Positions 51,980 to 60,093 of a stretch of DNA of 64,000 bases are shown piece after piece. The position numbers and the translations under genes were made by a program. Source of the stretch: Candidatus Babelota bacterium. GTDB lineage: Bacteria > Babelota > Babeliae > Babelales > Vermiphilaceae. The stretch spans positions 1-64,000 of the forward strand of contig JAPLIS010000019.1 of assembly GCA_026388985.1 (NCBI GenBank), given 5' to 3'. Every line of letters starts with the position of its first letter. Within the stretch, counting starts at the first letter, position 1. The notes beneath the pieces were generated by a model, which ran no database searches, was not told the origin of the DNA, and worked only from the letters and a program-made list of their open reading frames with translations.

Positions 51980-53017
51980 TTAAATCTTCGAACTATCAAG
52001 ATTCAAGTTAGCAAAATAATCCACACCATAGCTAGAAAACCATCTTTTAATCTCTTTTTGATGCGCAGAATATAATAAAGTAAAACAAAAAAAATCTATG
52101 CCTTTATAGGCAAACCATGACGAAAAAACAGGACACAGTTCGATTTTTTCATCATCCGGTATTAAACACTCAAACTCTTTTTGACCGTACACTTTATTAA
52201 TACATGTTGCATTAGAAAATGCATTATTATTCTTTTCTTGTGCTCGTATAAATTCAAGACACATATACCAATTTTTTTTGATAGAAATAGCATCTAGATT
52301 CGCATATTTAAAATGCAGCAACACCCGCTCAAGAGTATCATTATCAACAATGCGTCGCGCAAAGCCAGTAGTGCCATATACAATATTAAGAGGAACGCGA
52401 TGTACATGAATTATTTTTGCTGGCCCCCCATAGGTACTGTTTGGGGCATACGAACAAACACCATCATCACAAAAAGCAATCTCTTTTAACCAACGCACTT
52501 GATAGGGATTGCACCACTCATCATTACGCCAGTGCGTTATACCGTTCCACATGTTTACACAGGGCATCTGCAAGATCATACCCGGAGCAAGAGCTAGAAT
52601 ACGTCTTTTTAAATAATTATTAAAAGCACAGTTGGCTGAAAGTATTTCATCAGCATCAATGACCATAAAATGGGTGCCTCCAACTGCACGTCCCGCATCT
52701 AAAAGCTTTTGTCTATTCTCTACCTCAGAAGTTATTTGCCAAGCTGAATGTGTATTTTTTAGTATAGATACAATAGATAGCTCTTGCGCCACAGATTCTA
52801 TTATAGAAACGGTAGTATCTTCTGATGCATCATCCAACACAATAATAGCATCGGTATAAAAAGCTAATGCGCGAAGCATTTGCTCAATAACTAAAGCCTC
52901 ATTGCGTACCTGCACAAGGCCAACTATTTTGGCCGCATGAGCTGTACTGACAGAAAAACACAGAAAAATTATTAAACTAAAAAAGATATTTATTAGTCTT
53001 TTAAGCTTCACCATCAT
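51980..53017 (-). CDS. Exported GT2-type glycosyltransferase
   Basis: A protein of about 345 aa, paralogous to the preceding entry. The signal peptide ends near SVSTAHAAK; the catalytic domain starts IVGLVQVRNEALVIEQMLRA and has AIIVLDDASEDTTVSIIESV and THFMVIDADEILSANC (DxD-like). CVNMWNGITHWRNDEWCNPY and YGGPAKIIHVHRVPLN match the paralogue. I use the ATG at 53017, because starts further upstream include the TTG at 53047 with no proper spacing. The sulfotransferase gene upstream ends about 43 nt away. Confidence 0.82.
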   Translation of the reverse strand: MMVKLKRLINIFFSLIIFLCFSVSTAHAAKIVGLVQVRNEALVIEQMLRALAFYTDAIIVLDDASEDTTVSIIESVAQELSIVSILKNTHSAWQITSEVENRQKLLDAGRAVGGTHFMVIDADEILSANCAFNNYLKRRILALAPGMILQMPCVNMWNGITHWRNDEWCNPYQVRWLKEIAFCDDGVCSYAPNSTYGGPAKIIHVHRVPLNIVYGTTGFARRIVDNDTLERVLLHFKYANLDAISIKKNWYMCLEFIRAQEKNNNAFSNATCINKVYGQKEFECLIPDDEKIELCPVFSSWFAYKGIDFFCFTLLYSAHQKEIKRWFSSYGVDYFANLNLDSSKI

Positions 53018-53059
53018 AACTTTTATTGTAAAAATAACTAAAAACAATCTCCCCCCCCA

Positions 53060-53914
53060 CTAATCCCAGTTAAACTGCATACCCAACAGCTCTTCTAACT
53101 CTTTATTACGAGGCTTAAAATAATCAACCAGTCTCAAACGTGTTTCTTCTTTAAATTCAGGATAATGATGTTCAATACCATCTCTTACATTACTGCCAAC
53201 ATTATACAATTCATAAGAATCTAAATGGTATTCTTCTAAACCCAAAAAACTAAAAACTTGATTAACTATCTTGTCTGGATTAGCACGCAAATCTTCAGAT
53301 TTGATTATCAAAAATTGATTTCTGGGAAAATACGCAAACCATCTTTTAAATAAATCAGCATATAAGCCTCTACCTAACAAATCTGGCCGATTAATGAGTT
53401 CATACTCAAATGATTGTTGTGTACCACCTGTTCGGCCCACATTTCCCCATCTCCATTTCATTTTATAATGCGACCAAGCCCGCTCTACTGGGTCTCGTAA
53501 AAGTACAATCAATTTTGTATGTGGAAATAAAAAATAAATTCTTGTCGAAATAACTGGTCTTAAGGGGCGCGTATACTCCGGTGATGCTTCCCCATACACT
53601 AGCTCATCTAATTCTTTAGAATAATTTAATTGTTCTTTATACCAACCAATCCCCCTCTTAAAATCAATATCTCGATTAAAAAAATTTACTTCTTTTAACT
53701 TGGCTTTTATAATTTTAGGGTGCTCAACAATATAATTATATAAAGCTGTTGTACCTGATTTTTGCACACCAATAATCAAATAATCCGGCCCTCGCCATGA
53801 CGCACCAATCTCTGCTGCAATAACTAATCCATTACACAACAATAACATTGCTACAGATACAATTGCCCCAGCGCTCCGCATTATAACACTTATTTTTTTA
53901 CTACTTTTTTGCAT
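53060..53914 (-). CDS. Exported PAPS-dependent sulfotransferase (duplicate 1)
   Basis: A 284-aa protein. The signal peptide (AIVSVAMLLLCNGLVIAAE) is followed by YLIIGVQKSGTTALYNYIVE (PAPS 5' loop) and LIVLLRDPVERAWSHYKMKW (3' loop). The family is the same as 49883-50713. It is a duplicate of 54821-55675: the N-terminal region and the last 110 or so residues are almost the same, while the middle (about 75-175, where acceptors bind) differs, giving a mosaic. This suggests related enzymes with different sugar acceptors. Its start overlaps the end of the broken GT11-like gene by 14 nt. Confidence 0.87.
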   Translation of the reverse strand: MQKSSKKISVIMRSAGAIVSVAMLLLCNGLVIAAEIGASWRGPDYLIIGVQKSGTTALYNYIVEHPKIIKAKLKEVNFFNRDIDFKRGIGWYKEQLNYSKELDELVYGEASPEYTRPLRPVISTRIYFLFPHTKLIVLLRDPVERAWSHYKMKWRWGNVGRTGGTQQSFEYELINRPDLLGRGLYADLFKRWFAYFPRNQFLIIKSEDLRANPDKIVNQVFSFLGLEEYHLDSYELYNVGSNVRDGIEHHYPEFKEETRLRLVDYFKPRNKELEELLGMQFNWD

Positions 53915-53985
53915 TTTGGCACCACCCTGGATCTTTAATATAAAATTCTACATTGTCTACTATCACTTCTTTTAAATTATCATCC
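53060..53985 (-). repeat. Duplicated sulfotransferase plus GT11-tail unit (copy 1)
   Basis: This segment and 54821-55746 are copies (offset 1761). Both contain the sulfotransferase gene and about 70 nt of the end of a GT11-like gene. Similarity is near complete at the two ends and lower in the middle of the gene. Confidence 0.8.
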
Positions 53986-54740
53986 CAGCGAGCCTCTGTA
54001 GGATAAATAATCAACTTATGATCACCAAGTAACTGTGCTGTTTTACTAAAGCCTGACTGTGGACGAATGAGGCAATCAAAATCAGCCATAGAATATAAAT
54101 CATCTAAAATAGAATTCATATGATCATTCCCACTTTCTCTGCTGTCAAACACTATATTTTTCCTATCTGCTAGTGCATCCATATATTTTTGCTTTAAATG
54201 TAACGACTGACTAGAAGCCGTAAATAAATATACATACAGCAACTTACGATTAAAATACATAGAAAGTTTCCACCTGATCAATATAATACTGATCAGATGG
54301 AAACTTTCTAGGATACTTTTTTTGAAATAATTCAAAATTATTATTTTCCCATACAACACCAGTTCGCACATGAACAGCTATAGAAATCCTATCTTTAGGC
54401 ATAACGACCTTCTTTTGTTTTAAATCTGTATTAAATTGGGTTTCTCTCGTTATTACTTCAATTTTTTCAAATTGCTTTTCCATCGATTGATCATATACCA
54501 ATTCTTTTTTATCAAACATAAATAAATCAAGATACTTATTTTTATGACACAAAAGGGGAATTCCGTGTTTTAAAGATAACCATTTTACAGCCGAATAAAG
54601 TATCATTTGATCTCCTAAAAGACCATTAGTCGGTATAGTTGTGATAGCACTTGTATTAATAGATAAAGCTATTATTTTTACACTATTGCTTATCGCAACA
54701 AAAAACAATAAAAGCACATATATTATTGTCTTTTTTTCAT
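53901..54740 (-). pseudogene. GT11-like fucosyltransferase, two frameshifts
   Basis: Assembled over three frames this would be about 280 aa. From the ATG at 54740 (GGGGGAAAAT upstream) an A7 tract breaks the frame; with one more A it would read MKKKTIIYVLLLFFVAIS, a good signal peptide. The second frame has LLGDQMILYSAVKWLSLKHG and ISIAVHVRTG (the donor-binding HxRxG of GT11/GT23 types). A second shift near 54260-54310, inside an inverted repeat, leads to the frame KYMDALADRKNIVFDSRESG and DCLIRPQSGFSKTAQLLGDH, a normal GT11-like C-terminus. The family call is tentative. It may be dead, or expressed if slippage restores the frame. Confidence 0.65.
54260..54310. repeat. 21-bp inverted repeat at the frameshift of the GT11-like gene
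   Basis: Arms 54260-54280 and 54290-54310 are complementary at 20 of 21 positions with a 9-nt loop (ATATAATAC). It lies within coding sequence exactly where the reading frame of the GT11-like gene changes. Confidence 0.85.
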
Positions 54741-54820
54741 ATTTTCCCCCTATTACCTATAACTCTTATAGTACAGGCTTACTGATTATAGTAACAACTA
54801 AAAATAATCTATTCCCCCCA

Positions 54821-55675
54821 CTAATCCCAGTTAAACTGCATACCCAACAGCTCTTCTAACTCTTTATTACGAGGCTTAAAATAATCAACCAGCCTCAAAC
54901 GTGTTTCTTCTTTAAATTCAGGATAATGATGTTCAATACCATCTCTTACATTACTGCCAACATTATACAATTCATAAGAATCTAAATGGTATTCTTCTAA
55001 GCCCAAAAAACTAAAAACTTGATTAACTATCTTGTCTGGATTAGCACGCAAATCTTCAGATTTGATTATCAAAAATTGATTTCTGGGAAAATACGCAAAC
55101 CATCTTTTAAATAAATCAGCATATAAGCCTCTAAGCAACAAATCTGGCCGATTAATGAGTTCATACTCAAATGATTCTTGCGTCCCAAGTTTTTTCCCCT
55201 CATTCCCCCTTCTCCATTGCATTTTATAATGCGACCAAGCCCGTTCTACTGGATCTCGCAAAAGTACAATCAATTTTGTATGTGGAAATAAAGAATAAAT
55301 TCTTTCTAAGGCTAATGGAGCAACTGGGCTAAAATAACGAGGCGATGCTTCACCATACACCATTTTATCTAATCCTGCAGAATAATTTAATTGATTTTTG
55401 TACCATTCTATACCTTTATTAAATCTCTGATTTAAATCAAAAAAATGCGCTTCTTTTTGCTTAGCACTTACAATTTTAGGATGCTTAATAATATAATTAT
55501 ATAAAGCTGTTGTACCTGCTTTTTGCACACCAATAATCAAATAATCCGGCCCTCGCCATGACGCATCAATATCTGCTGAAATAGTTAATCCATTACACAA
55601 TAATAGTCTTACTACAGATACAATTGCCCCAGCGCTCCGCATTATAACACTTATTTTTTTACTACTTTTTTGCAT
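54821..55675 (-). CDS. Exported PAPS-dependent sulfotransferase (duplicate 2)
   Basis: A 284-aa protein. Signal peptide AIVSVVRLLLCNGLTISAD, PAPS loops YLIIGVQKAGTTALYNYIIK and LIVLLRDPVERAWSHYKMQW. The C-terminal 110 residues, from LRGLYADLFKRWFAYFPRNQ onward, are almost the same as in duplicate 1, while residues of the middle region (for example EAHFFDLNQRFNKGIEWYKN) are closer to the third sulfotransferase at 49883 in places. Such a mosaic suggests gene conversion among the three. Its start overlaps the end of a GT11-like remnant, just as duplicate 1 does. Confidence 0.87.
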   Translation of the reverse strand: MQKSSKKISVIMRSAGAIVSVVRLLLCNGLTISADIDASWRGPDYLIIGVQKAGTTALYNYIIKHPKIVSAKQKEAHFFDLNQRFNKGIEWYKNQLNYSAGLDKMVYGEASPRYFSPVAPLALERIYSLFPHTKLIVLLRDPVERAWSHYKMQWRRGNEGKKLGTQESFEYELINRPDLLLRGLYADLFKRWFAYFPRNQFLIIKSEDLRANPDKIVNQVFSFLGLEEYHLDSYELYNVGSNVRDGIEHHYPEFKEETRLRLVDYFKPRNKELEELLGMQFNWD

Positions 55676-55746
55676 TTTGGCACCACCCTGGATCTTTAAT
55701 ATAAAATTCTACATTGTCTACTATCACTTCTTTTAAGTTATCGTCC
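54821..55746 (-). repeat. Duplicated sulfotransferase plus GT11-tail unit (copy 2)
   Basis: Partner of 53060-53985; see that entry for limits. The copy of the GT11 tail here is joined to a different, deleted GT11-like front part. Confidence 0.8.
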
Positions 55747-55911
55747 CAATCAGCTTTTTTAGACAGAATACATAACAATTTGATCTCCAAGGCGGCCTGC
55801 CTACTCCCTTTAGATCCGTTATTAAAGCACTTTGAGCAGCCTCTACATCAAAAAATCAAAAAAATGCGCCTATACTATATAAAAAAACTAGCCATCCTTT
55901 ATTTAAATTCA
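55662..55911 (-). pseudogene. GT11-like fucosyltransferase remnant, internal deletion
   Basis: From an ATG at 55911 (AGGAAAATAGC upstream) the reading starts as a signal-like peptide (NLNKGWLVFLYSIGAFF) and, after a frame change, GRLGDQIVMYSV (the GT11 N-terminal nucleotide-binding loop). It then jumps directly to KKADWDDNLKEVIVDNVEFY and the usual C-terminus. About two thirds of the gene is missing. It is clearly non-functional and related to 53901-54740. Confidence 0.75.
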
Positions 55912-55913
55912 TG

Positions 55914-56765
55914 CTATTTTCCTCTTAAAATTATATCCCCTAAAGGTTCATATCTCTTTTTAGATCGAATATAAAACTCCATTTTTTTTTGAAAAATAGG
56001 ATCTAACATAAACATATTTATAGGATTTAATACATTATACATATAAAGAACTTCTTCTATACATTTAAATCGTCCTCCGGCCATTTCTAACATAGGAAGC
56101 ATAATCGCCACATCAGTAGCCATTGGTATAAACTGATCATTATATAACAAATCTTCTTTTTTTATAAGCTTAAAAAGCCAAGCATAAAAAGTACGCAAAT
56201 GAGAAGATACAAAAAAATAATCTCTATAACTATTCTTTATTATTACTTCTTGATCAAATTGCTTACACTGACCTTTTTGTCGTAAAGGATATTTTTGATA
56301 TTGTCCATAAGTAATCCATACATTTGGATCTTGATACTGCTCATTAATAACCTTAAGTACCTTATCATGAGCCAACCAATCATCGCCATCTAATGTTACT
56401 ATAATATCACTATCTACACATGAATGTATCGCATGATACCTATTGGCCATCACACCCTGACGCTTATTATTCTTAAATAATGTGATGCGATTATATCTAT
56501 CATATTTTTCAATATATTCTTGCACTAAAGATCCGGTGCCATCAGGGGAACAATCATCAATATAAATAACTCTAAAATTAGCGTATTTTTGAGACAGCAC
56601 AGAATTTAAATTTTTTTTATACCACAGCTTATTATTATATGATGGAATAACAATAACCATATTTTTTTCAATAATATCAGTATCAATTGCCAATACTATA
56701 GATCCATGCACACCAACCATTAACGCAATAAAAATTATATAATAATACTGCACAAAACATTTCAC
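55914..56765 (-). CDS. Exported GT2-family glycosyltransferase
   Basis: A 283-aa GT-A enzyme of the classic GT2 type. The N-terminal signal (YYIIFIALMVGVHGSIVLAI) is followed by MVIVIPSYNNKLWYKKNLNS, FRVIYIDDCSPDGTGSLVQE and DIIVTLDGDDWLAHDKVLKV (the DxD motif), with a C-terminal AWLFKLIKKEDLLYNDQFIP. It is the first gene of the minus-strand glycan locus and is not closely related to the other two GT2 genes there. The ATG is at 56765; its promoter would lie in the 108-nt gap shared with the divergent sulfotransferase gene, and no clear -10/-35 pair stands out. Confidence 0.87.
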   Translation of the reverse strand: MKCFVQYYYIIFIALMVGVHGSIVLAIDTDIIEKNMVIVIPSYNNKLWYKKNLNSVLSQKYANFRVIYIDDCSPDGTGSLVQEYIEKYDRYNRITLFKNNKRQGVMANRYHAIHSCVDSDIIVTLDGDDWLAHDKVLKVINEQYQDPNVWITYGQYQKYPLRQKGQCKQFDQEVIIKNSYRDYFFVSSHLRTFYAWLFKLIKKEDLLYNDQFIPMATDVAIMLPMLEMAGGRFKCIEEVLYMYNVLNPINMFMLDPIFQKKMEFYIRSKKRYEPLGDIILRGK

Positions 56766-56873
56766 CTCTAAGCCCTTTTTTTTTAAAAATAATATGCTAC
56801 GATCAACGTTGAAATTCTTGTAATTTTTAACTTTATTCTAAAATTTAATCAAGATAAAAAAAGGACGTATCTC

Positions 56874-57626
56874 ATGATTATAATGAACCGCTACTCTCTA
56901 CACATGCTTTTAGTCCTTGCTACTATTACTCCTCTACATGCAGAAAAAAAAGCTGTTTTTATTATTGGCACCGGCAGGTGTGGATCTTCATGCACCGCAA
57001 AAGTACTAAACATAATGGGGCTTCCTTTAGGCGATCAACTAAAACCTGACAAAATAACAAACCCGAAAGGCTTTTTTGAAGATGTCCCCACAATAGAACT
57101 AACTGCCGCTATGCTTGCAAAAATGAATGCTCTATTTTCAAAGCCACTATTTATTGAATGGGATAACCACCCAGACAAAGTTTTATTTAAAGCCCAAATC
57201 AAAGAATGCCTACAGAAACATTTTAGCTCTTTCCCTTTCTTTGGCATTAAAAATCCGATTATTGCCTTATTTTTACCCCTTTACTGCCAAGCTGCTCAAG
57301 AATTAGGCTATACGCCAAAAATTGTTATCATCAAACGTGACCTAGAAGAAACATATCTGTCCTGGGAAAAAATCTTTAAACGCTTAACGCGAGATCAAGT
57401 TATATATGCGGTAGACTGTTATTTAAAAGCAATGGCACGGTATACACCTGATTATGATTGCTTAGAAGTGAACTTTGATGACGTGTTACACAATACACGC
57501 CACACAGCAGAAAAATTCCGTGCATTTTTACCTGAACTGCAACCATATGAAAGCGTACAAGATCAAATAAACGCTTTTCTTGATAAAGACTTAAAGCATC
57601 ATAACAATACACCTCTTTCTAGCTAA
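56874..57626 (+). CDS. Exported P-loop sulfotransferase-family protein
   Basis: A 250-aa protein. The signal peptide (YSLHMLLVLATITPLHAE) is followed by KAVFIIGTGRCGSSCTAKVL, the PAPS-binding P-loop in a form (GTGRCGSS) different from the QKAGTT type of the other three. IVIIKRDLEETYLSWEKIF is the likely 3'-phosphate block, and YDCLEVNFDDVLHNTRHTAE a further conserved part. It is therefore a separate sulfotransferase lineage. It starts divergently from the GT2 gene, so the two may share control. AAGGAC precedes the ATG. The transaldolase gene follows after 11 nt. Confidence 0.8.
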   Translation: MIIMNRYSLHMLLVLATITPLHAEKKAVFIIGTGRCGSSCTAKVLNIMGLPLGDQLKPDKITNPKGFFEDVPTIELTAAMLAKMNALFSKPLFIEWDNHPDKVLFKAQIKECLQKHFSSFPFFGIKNPIIALFLPLYCQAAQELGYTPKIVIIKRDLEETYLSWEKIFKRLTRDQVIYAVDCYLKAMARYTPDYDCLEVNFDDVLHNTRHTAEKFRAFLPELQPYESVQDQINAFLDKDLKHHNNTPLSS

Positions 57627-57637
57627 GGAGCTGCTAA

Positions 57638-58297
57638 GTGAAAATTTTTTTAGATACTGCGCACCTCCCCACCATCACGCAATGGCTTGCTACTGGATTA
57701 ATTGATGGGGTCACCACGAATCCAACCCATTTAAGTAAAGAAGGCGGTGACAGTACACAGTTGGTTAAAGCTCTGTGCGCACAACTAGGTACTGGCGATG
57801 TCAGTATTGAAATAACTGAACACACGCCAGAAAAAGTATATGCACAAGCACAAGCAATTGCTGCCCTCGCCCCCAATGTGGTTGTTAAAATACCCTGTCA
57901 TAAAGAGTATTATGGCATTATTAAACAACTTGTTTTAGAAGGAATTTCTATTAATATCACGCTGGTATTTAGCCTGATGCAGGGTTTAATGATGTGCAAA
58001 CTAGGGGTCAAATATATTTCACCTTTTGTTGGCCGGCTGGATGACATTGATGTTGATGGCATTTCTGTATTGCATCAATTACGTAACATGATTGATCAGT
58101 ACCACTTTAACACTCAGATTTTAGCCGCGTCTTTACGGGATATCCGACATCTACACGCAGCTATAGAGGCGGGAGCTGATGTAGCAACCGTTCCATCAGC
58201 CATTCTTGAAAAAGCGGTAACCCATCCACTTACCATAAGTGGTATGGTTCAATTTAATGCTGACTGGGATAAACTTGGTATTAAACAATTTCCATAA
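57638..58297 (+). CDS. Transaldolase / fructose-6-phosphate aldolase family (TalC/MipB type)
   Basis: A 219-aa class I aldolase of the short transaldolase group, TIM barrel. MKIFLDTAHLPTITQWLATG and GVTTNPTHLSKEG are the N-terminal signature; VVVKIPCHKEY contains the Schiff-base Lys; GISINITLVFSLMQ and ISPFVGRLDDID are further family blocks. It moves a dihydroxyacetone unit in the non-oxidative pentose phosphate pathway, or acts as a fructose-6-phosphate aldolase. The start is GTG, shortly after GGAGCTGC. No export signal: a cytosolic enzyme, although it follows the sulfotransferase gene closely. Confidence 0.92.
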   Translation: MKIFLDTAHLPTITQWLATGLIDGVTTNPTHLSKEGGDSTQLVKALCAQLGTGDVSIEITEHTPEKVYAQAQAIAALAPNVVVKIPCHKEYYGIIKQLVLEGISINITLVFSLMQGLMMCKLGVKYISPFVGRLDDIDVDGISVLHQLRNMIDQYHFNTQILAASLRDIRHLHAAIEAGADVATVPSAILEKAVTHPLTISGMVQFNADWDKLGIKQFP

Positions 58298-58373
58298 ACA
58301 GGCACCTCACTCTTAATACATACATAAACAGGTAACTCACTCTCAATACATATAATAATAATAATAATAATCA
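58293..58373 (+). repeat. Tandem 30-bp repeat plus trinucleotide tract
   Basis: CATAAACAGG-type units at 58293-58322 and 58323-58352 differ at 4 positions. They are followed by about seven TAA repeats. The array lies between the transaldolase stop and the VKOR start, where the VKOR promoter would be expected. Confidence 0.8.
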
Positions 58374-58382
58374 GGAACATGC

Positions 58383-58766
58383 ATGTTAATAAAAAGTATT
58401 ATTCTTTCTCTTATCGGCTTAACCCTTTCTCTATACGCCTATAGCATTGAACAAAAAATAAAAAATAATCATGCCTATGCGGCAGCATGTGATCTGAACG
58501 ATTATGTTTCATGCTCAAAGCCAATTATAAGCGGCTACGGATCTCTTTTTGGCATCACCAATTCTGTTGCTGGCATGATATTTTATGTAGGCATATTACT
58601 TCTTGCTCTTTTAGGCATGCATACTTATCTTTTTTGGGCAGCGGTTGCAGCATGTTGCGCTTCAGTAGTTTTTGCCTTTATTTTGTTTTTTAAAGTACAA
58701 GCACTCTGCTTGATATGCATATCCATTTACGCAATTAACGGCTTATTGCTGTGGGTTAACTGGTAA
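58383..58766 (+). CDS. Vitamin K epoxide reductase (VKOR) family protein
   Basis: A 127-aa membrane protein with four hydrophobic segments. YVSCSKPIISGYGSLFGITN has the first Cys and the conserved Ser, and FFKVQALCLICISIYAIN contains the CxxC redox centre. Bacterial VKORs re-oxidise a DsbA-like partner and pass electrons to quinones, so this is a route for making disulfide bonds in exported proteins. No fused thioredoxin domain. The many exported, Cys-containing enzymes in the window could be its clients. Only one Cys, in place of the usual pair, is seen before the first conserved loop. Confidence 0.85.
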   Translation: MLIKSIILSLIGLTLSLYAYSIEQKIKNNHAYAAACDLNDYVSCSKPIISGYGSLFGITNSVAGMIFYVGILLLALLGMHTYLFWAAVAACCASVVFAFILFFKVQALCLICISIYAINGLLLWVNW

Positions 58767-58913
58767 TTATTTCTGTGCGCAATCACAGATTGTGGCAGAA
58801 AAAAAAATAGTTACTTGCTCCAAAATAGCTTGCCAATCGCATTATTCAACATACTTTGACTAATCTGCAATTCAATTGCATAATTACTTAAACCCTCTTT
58901 TTAAGGATAAAGT

Positions 58914-60086
58914 ATGCTTATTCAAAGAACATTAGAACCATCTATTCGCTCATCATCAGAGTATTTCCCCGTAGTAGCCATTATCGGCCCACGACAAGCG
59001 GGAAAAACTACTTTGGCAAAAATGGTCTTTGAAAAACATACCTATATTAGCCTTGAAGATATAGATATGCGTACCTATGCAGCACAAGATCCTCGCGGAT
59101 TTTTAGATTCATATAAAAATAATTTTGGCCTTATTTTAGATGAATTTCAGCATGTTCCCGACCTATTATCTTATATTCAAACATATGTTGATAGAGAACA
59201 AAAAAATGGCTACTTCATTTTAACGGGATCTCAAAACTTTCTCATTAATGAAGCTATCACCCAAACTCTCGCTGGTAGAATAGCAATTCATACACTGCTG
59301 CCTTTTAGCATTCATGAACTCAATCAACAATCACTTGTTCCTGCAGATGCTGATAGATATTTGTATCAAGGGTCATACCCTCCTTTATATGCTAAAAACA
59401 TTCCAGCTGATACCTGGTATCGCAATTATATTCAAACCTATATTGAACGTGACGTGAGACACATTACTAATATTGGCAACTTAAGTACATTTCAAACATT
59501 TCTTCAGTTATGCGCAGGCAGAGTTGGACAGGTTATAAACCTTACCTCTTTAGGAAATGATTGCGGTATTAGCACCAACACCGTTAAGCAATGGCTATCT
59601 ATTTTGCAAGCAAGCTATATTATCTTTTTAATACAGCCTCATTATAAAAATTTTAGCAAGCGATTAATTAAAAGCCCAAAAATCTATTTTTATGATACAG
59701 GACTTATATGTTCATTATTAAAAATAACAGCCGAACAACTCCCCATGCATTATCTTAAAGGGGGCCTTTTTGAATCACTGGTAATTTCTGAAATAATAAA
59801 ACAACAATACAATAAAGATATAAATCCCACTGTTTATTTTTGGCGTGATCAAGCTGGCCATGAAGTAGACTGCATTGTTGATAGTGGCCTTAGTTCAATA
59901 CCTATTGAAATCAAAGCGGGAAAAACAATTTCAACTTCTTTTTTTGATAATTTAACCTACTGGAAGCAGCTAGCTAACGCTAACCCTCAAGATGGCTTTT
60001 TAATATATGCGGGAACAGAAAACCAGAAAAGATCTAATGGTACCGTTTTAGGGTGGCAATCAATTGATACTATTTTTAAAAACTGA
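58914..60086 (+). CDS. AAA_14/DUF4143 ATPase
   Basis: A 390-aa protein of the very common AAA_14 plus DUF4143 architecture. Walker A is IIGPRQAGKTTLAKMVF, Walker B is FGLILDEFQHVPDLL, and sensor-like YFILTGSQNFLI follows. A winged helix is at TSLGNDCGISTNTVKQWLSI. The DUF4143 end has FWRDQAGHEVDCIVDSGLSS and IPIEIKAGKT, a PD-(D/E)XK-like core. Function unknown. The Fic gene follows 7 nt downstream, so the two may be one unit. AAGGATAAAGT precedes the ATG. Confidence 0.88.
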   Translation: MLIQRTLEPSIRSSSEYFPVVAIIGPRQAGKTTLAKMVFEKHTYISLEDIDMRTYAAQDPRGFLDSYKNNFGLILDEFQHVPDLLSYIQTYVDREQKNGYFILTGSQNFLINEAITQTLAGRIAIHTLLPFSIHELNQQSLVPADADRYLYQGSYPPLYAKNIPADTWYRNYIQTYIERDVRHITNIGNLSTFQTFLQLCAGRVGQVINLTSLGNDCGISTNTVKQWLSILQASYIIFLIQPHYKNFSKRLIKSPKIYFYDTGLICSLLKITAEQLPMHYLKGGLFESLVISEIIKQQYNKDINPTVYFWRDQAGHEVDCIVDSGLSSIPIEIKAGKTISTSFFDNLTYWKQLANANPQDGFLIYAGTENQKRSNGTVLGWQSIDTIFKN

Positions 60087-60093
60087 GAACACT

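Noticed and set aside
53901-54717. Two overlapping minus-strand ORFs (53901-54371 and 54250-54717) as separate genes
   Set aside because: Together they make one GT11-like protein; the overlap is the frameshift region, so one broken gene is the better reading.
58767-58820. A stem-loop after the VKOR gene as an intrinsic terminator
   Set aside because: TTTCTG...CAGAAA pairs imperfectly and is followed by A, not T, on the coding strand; support is too weak.
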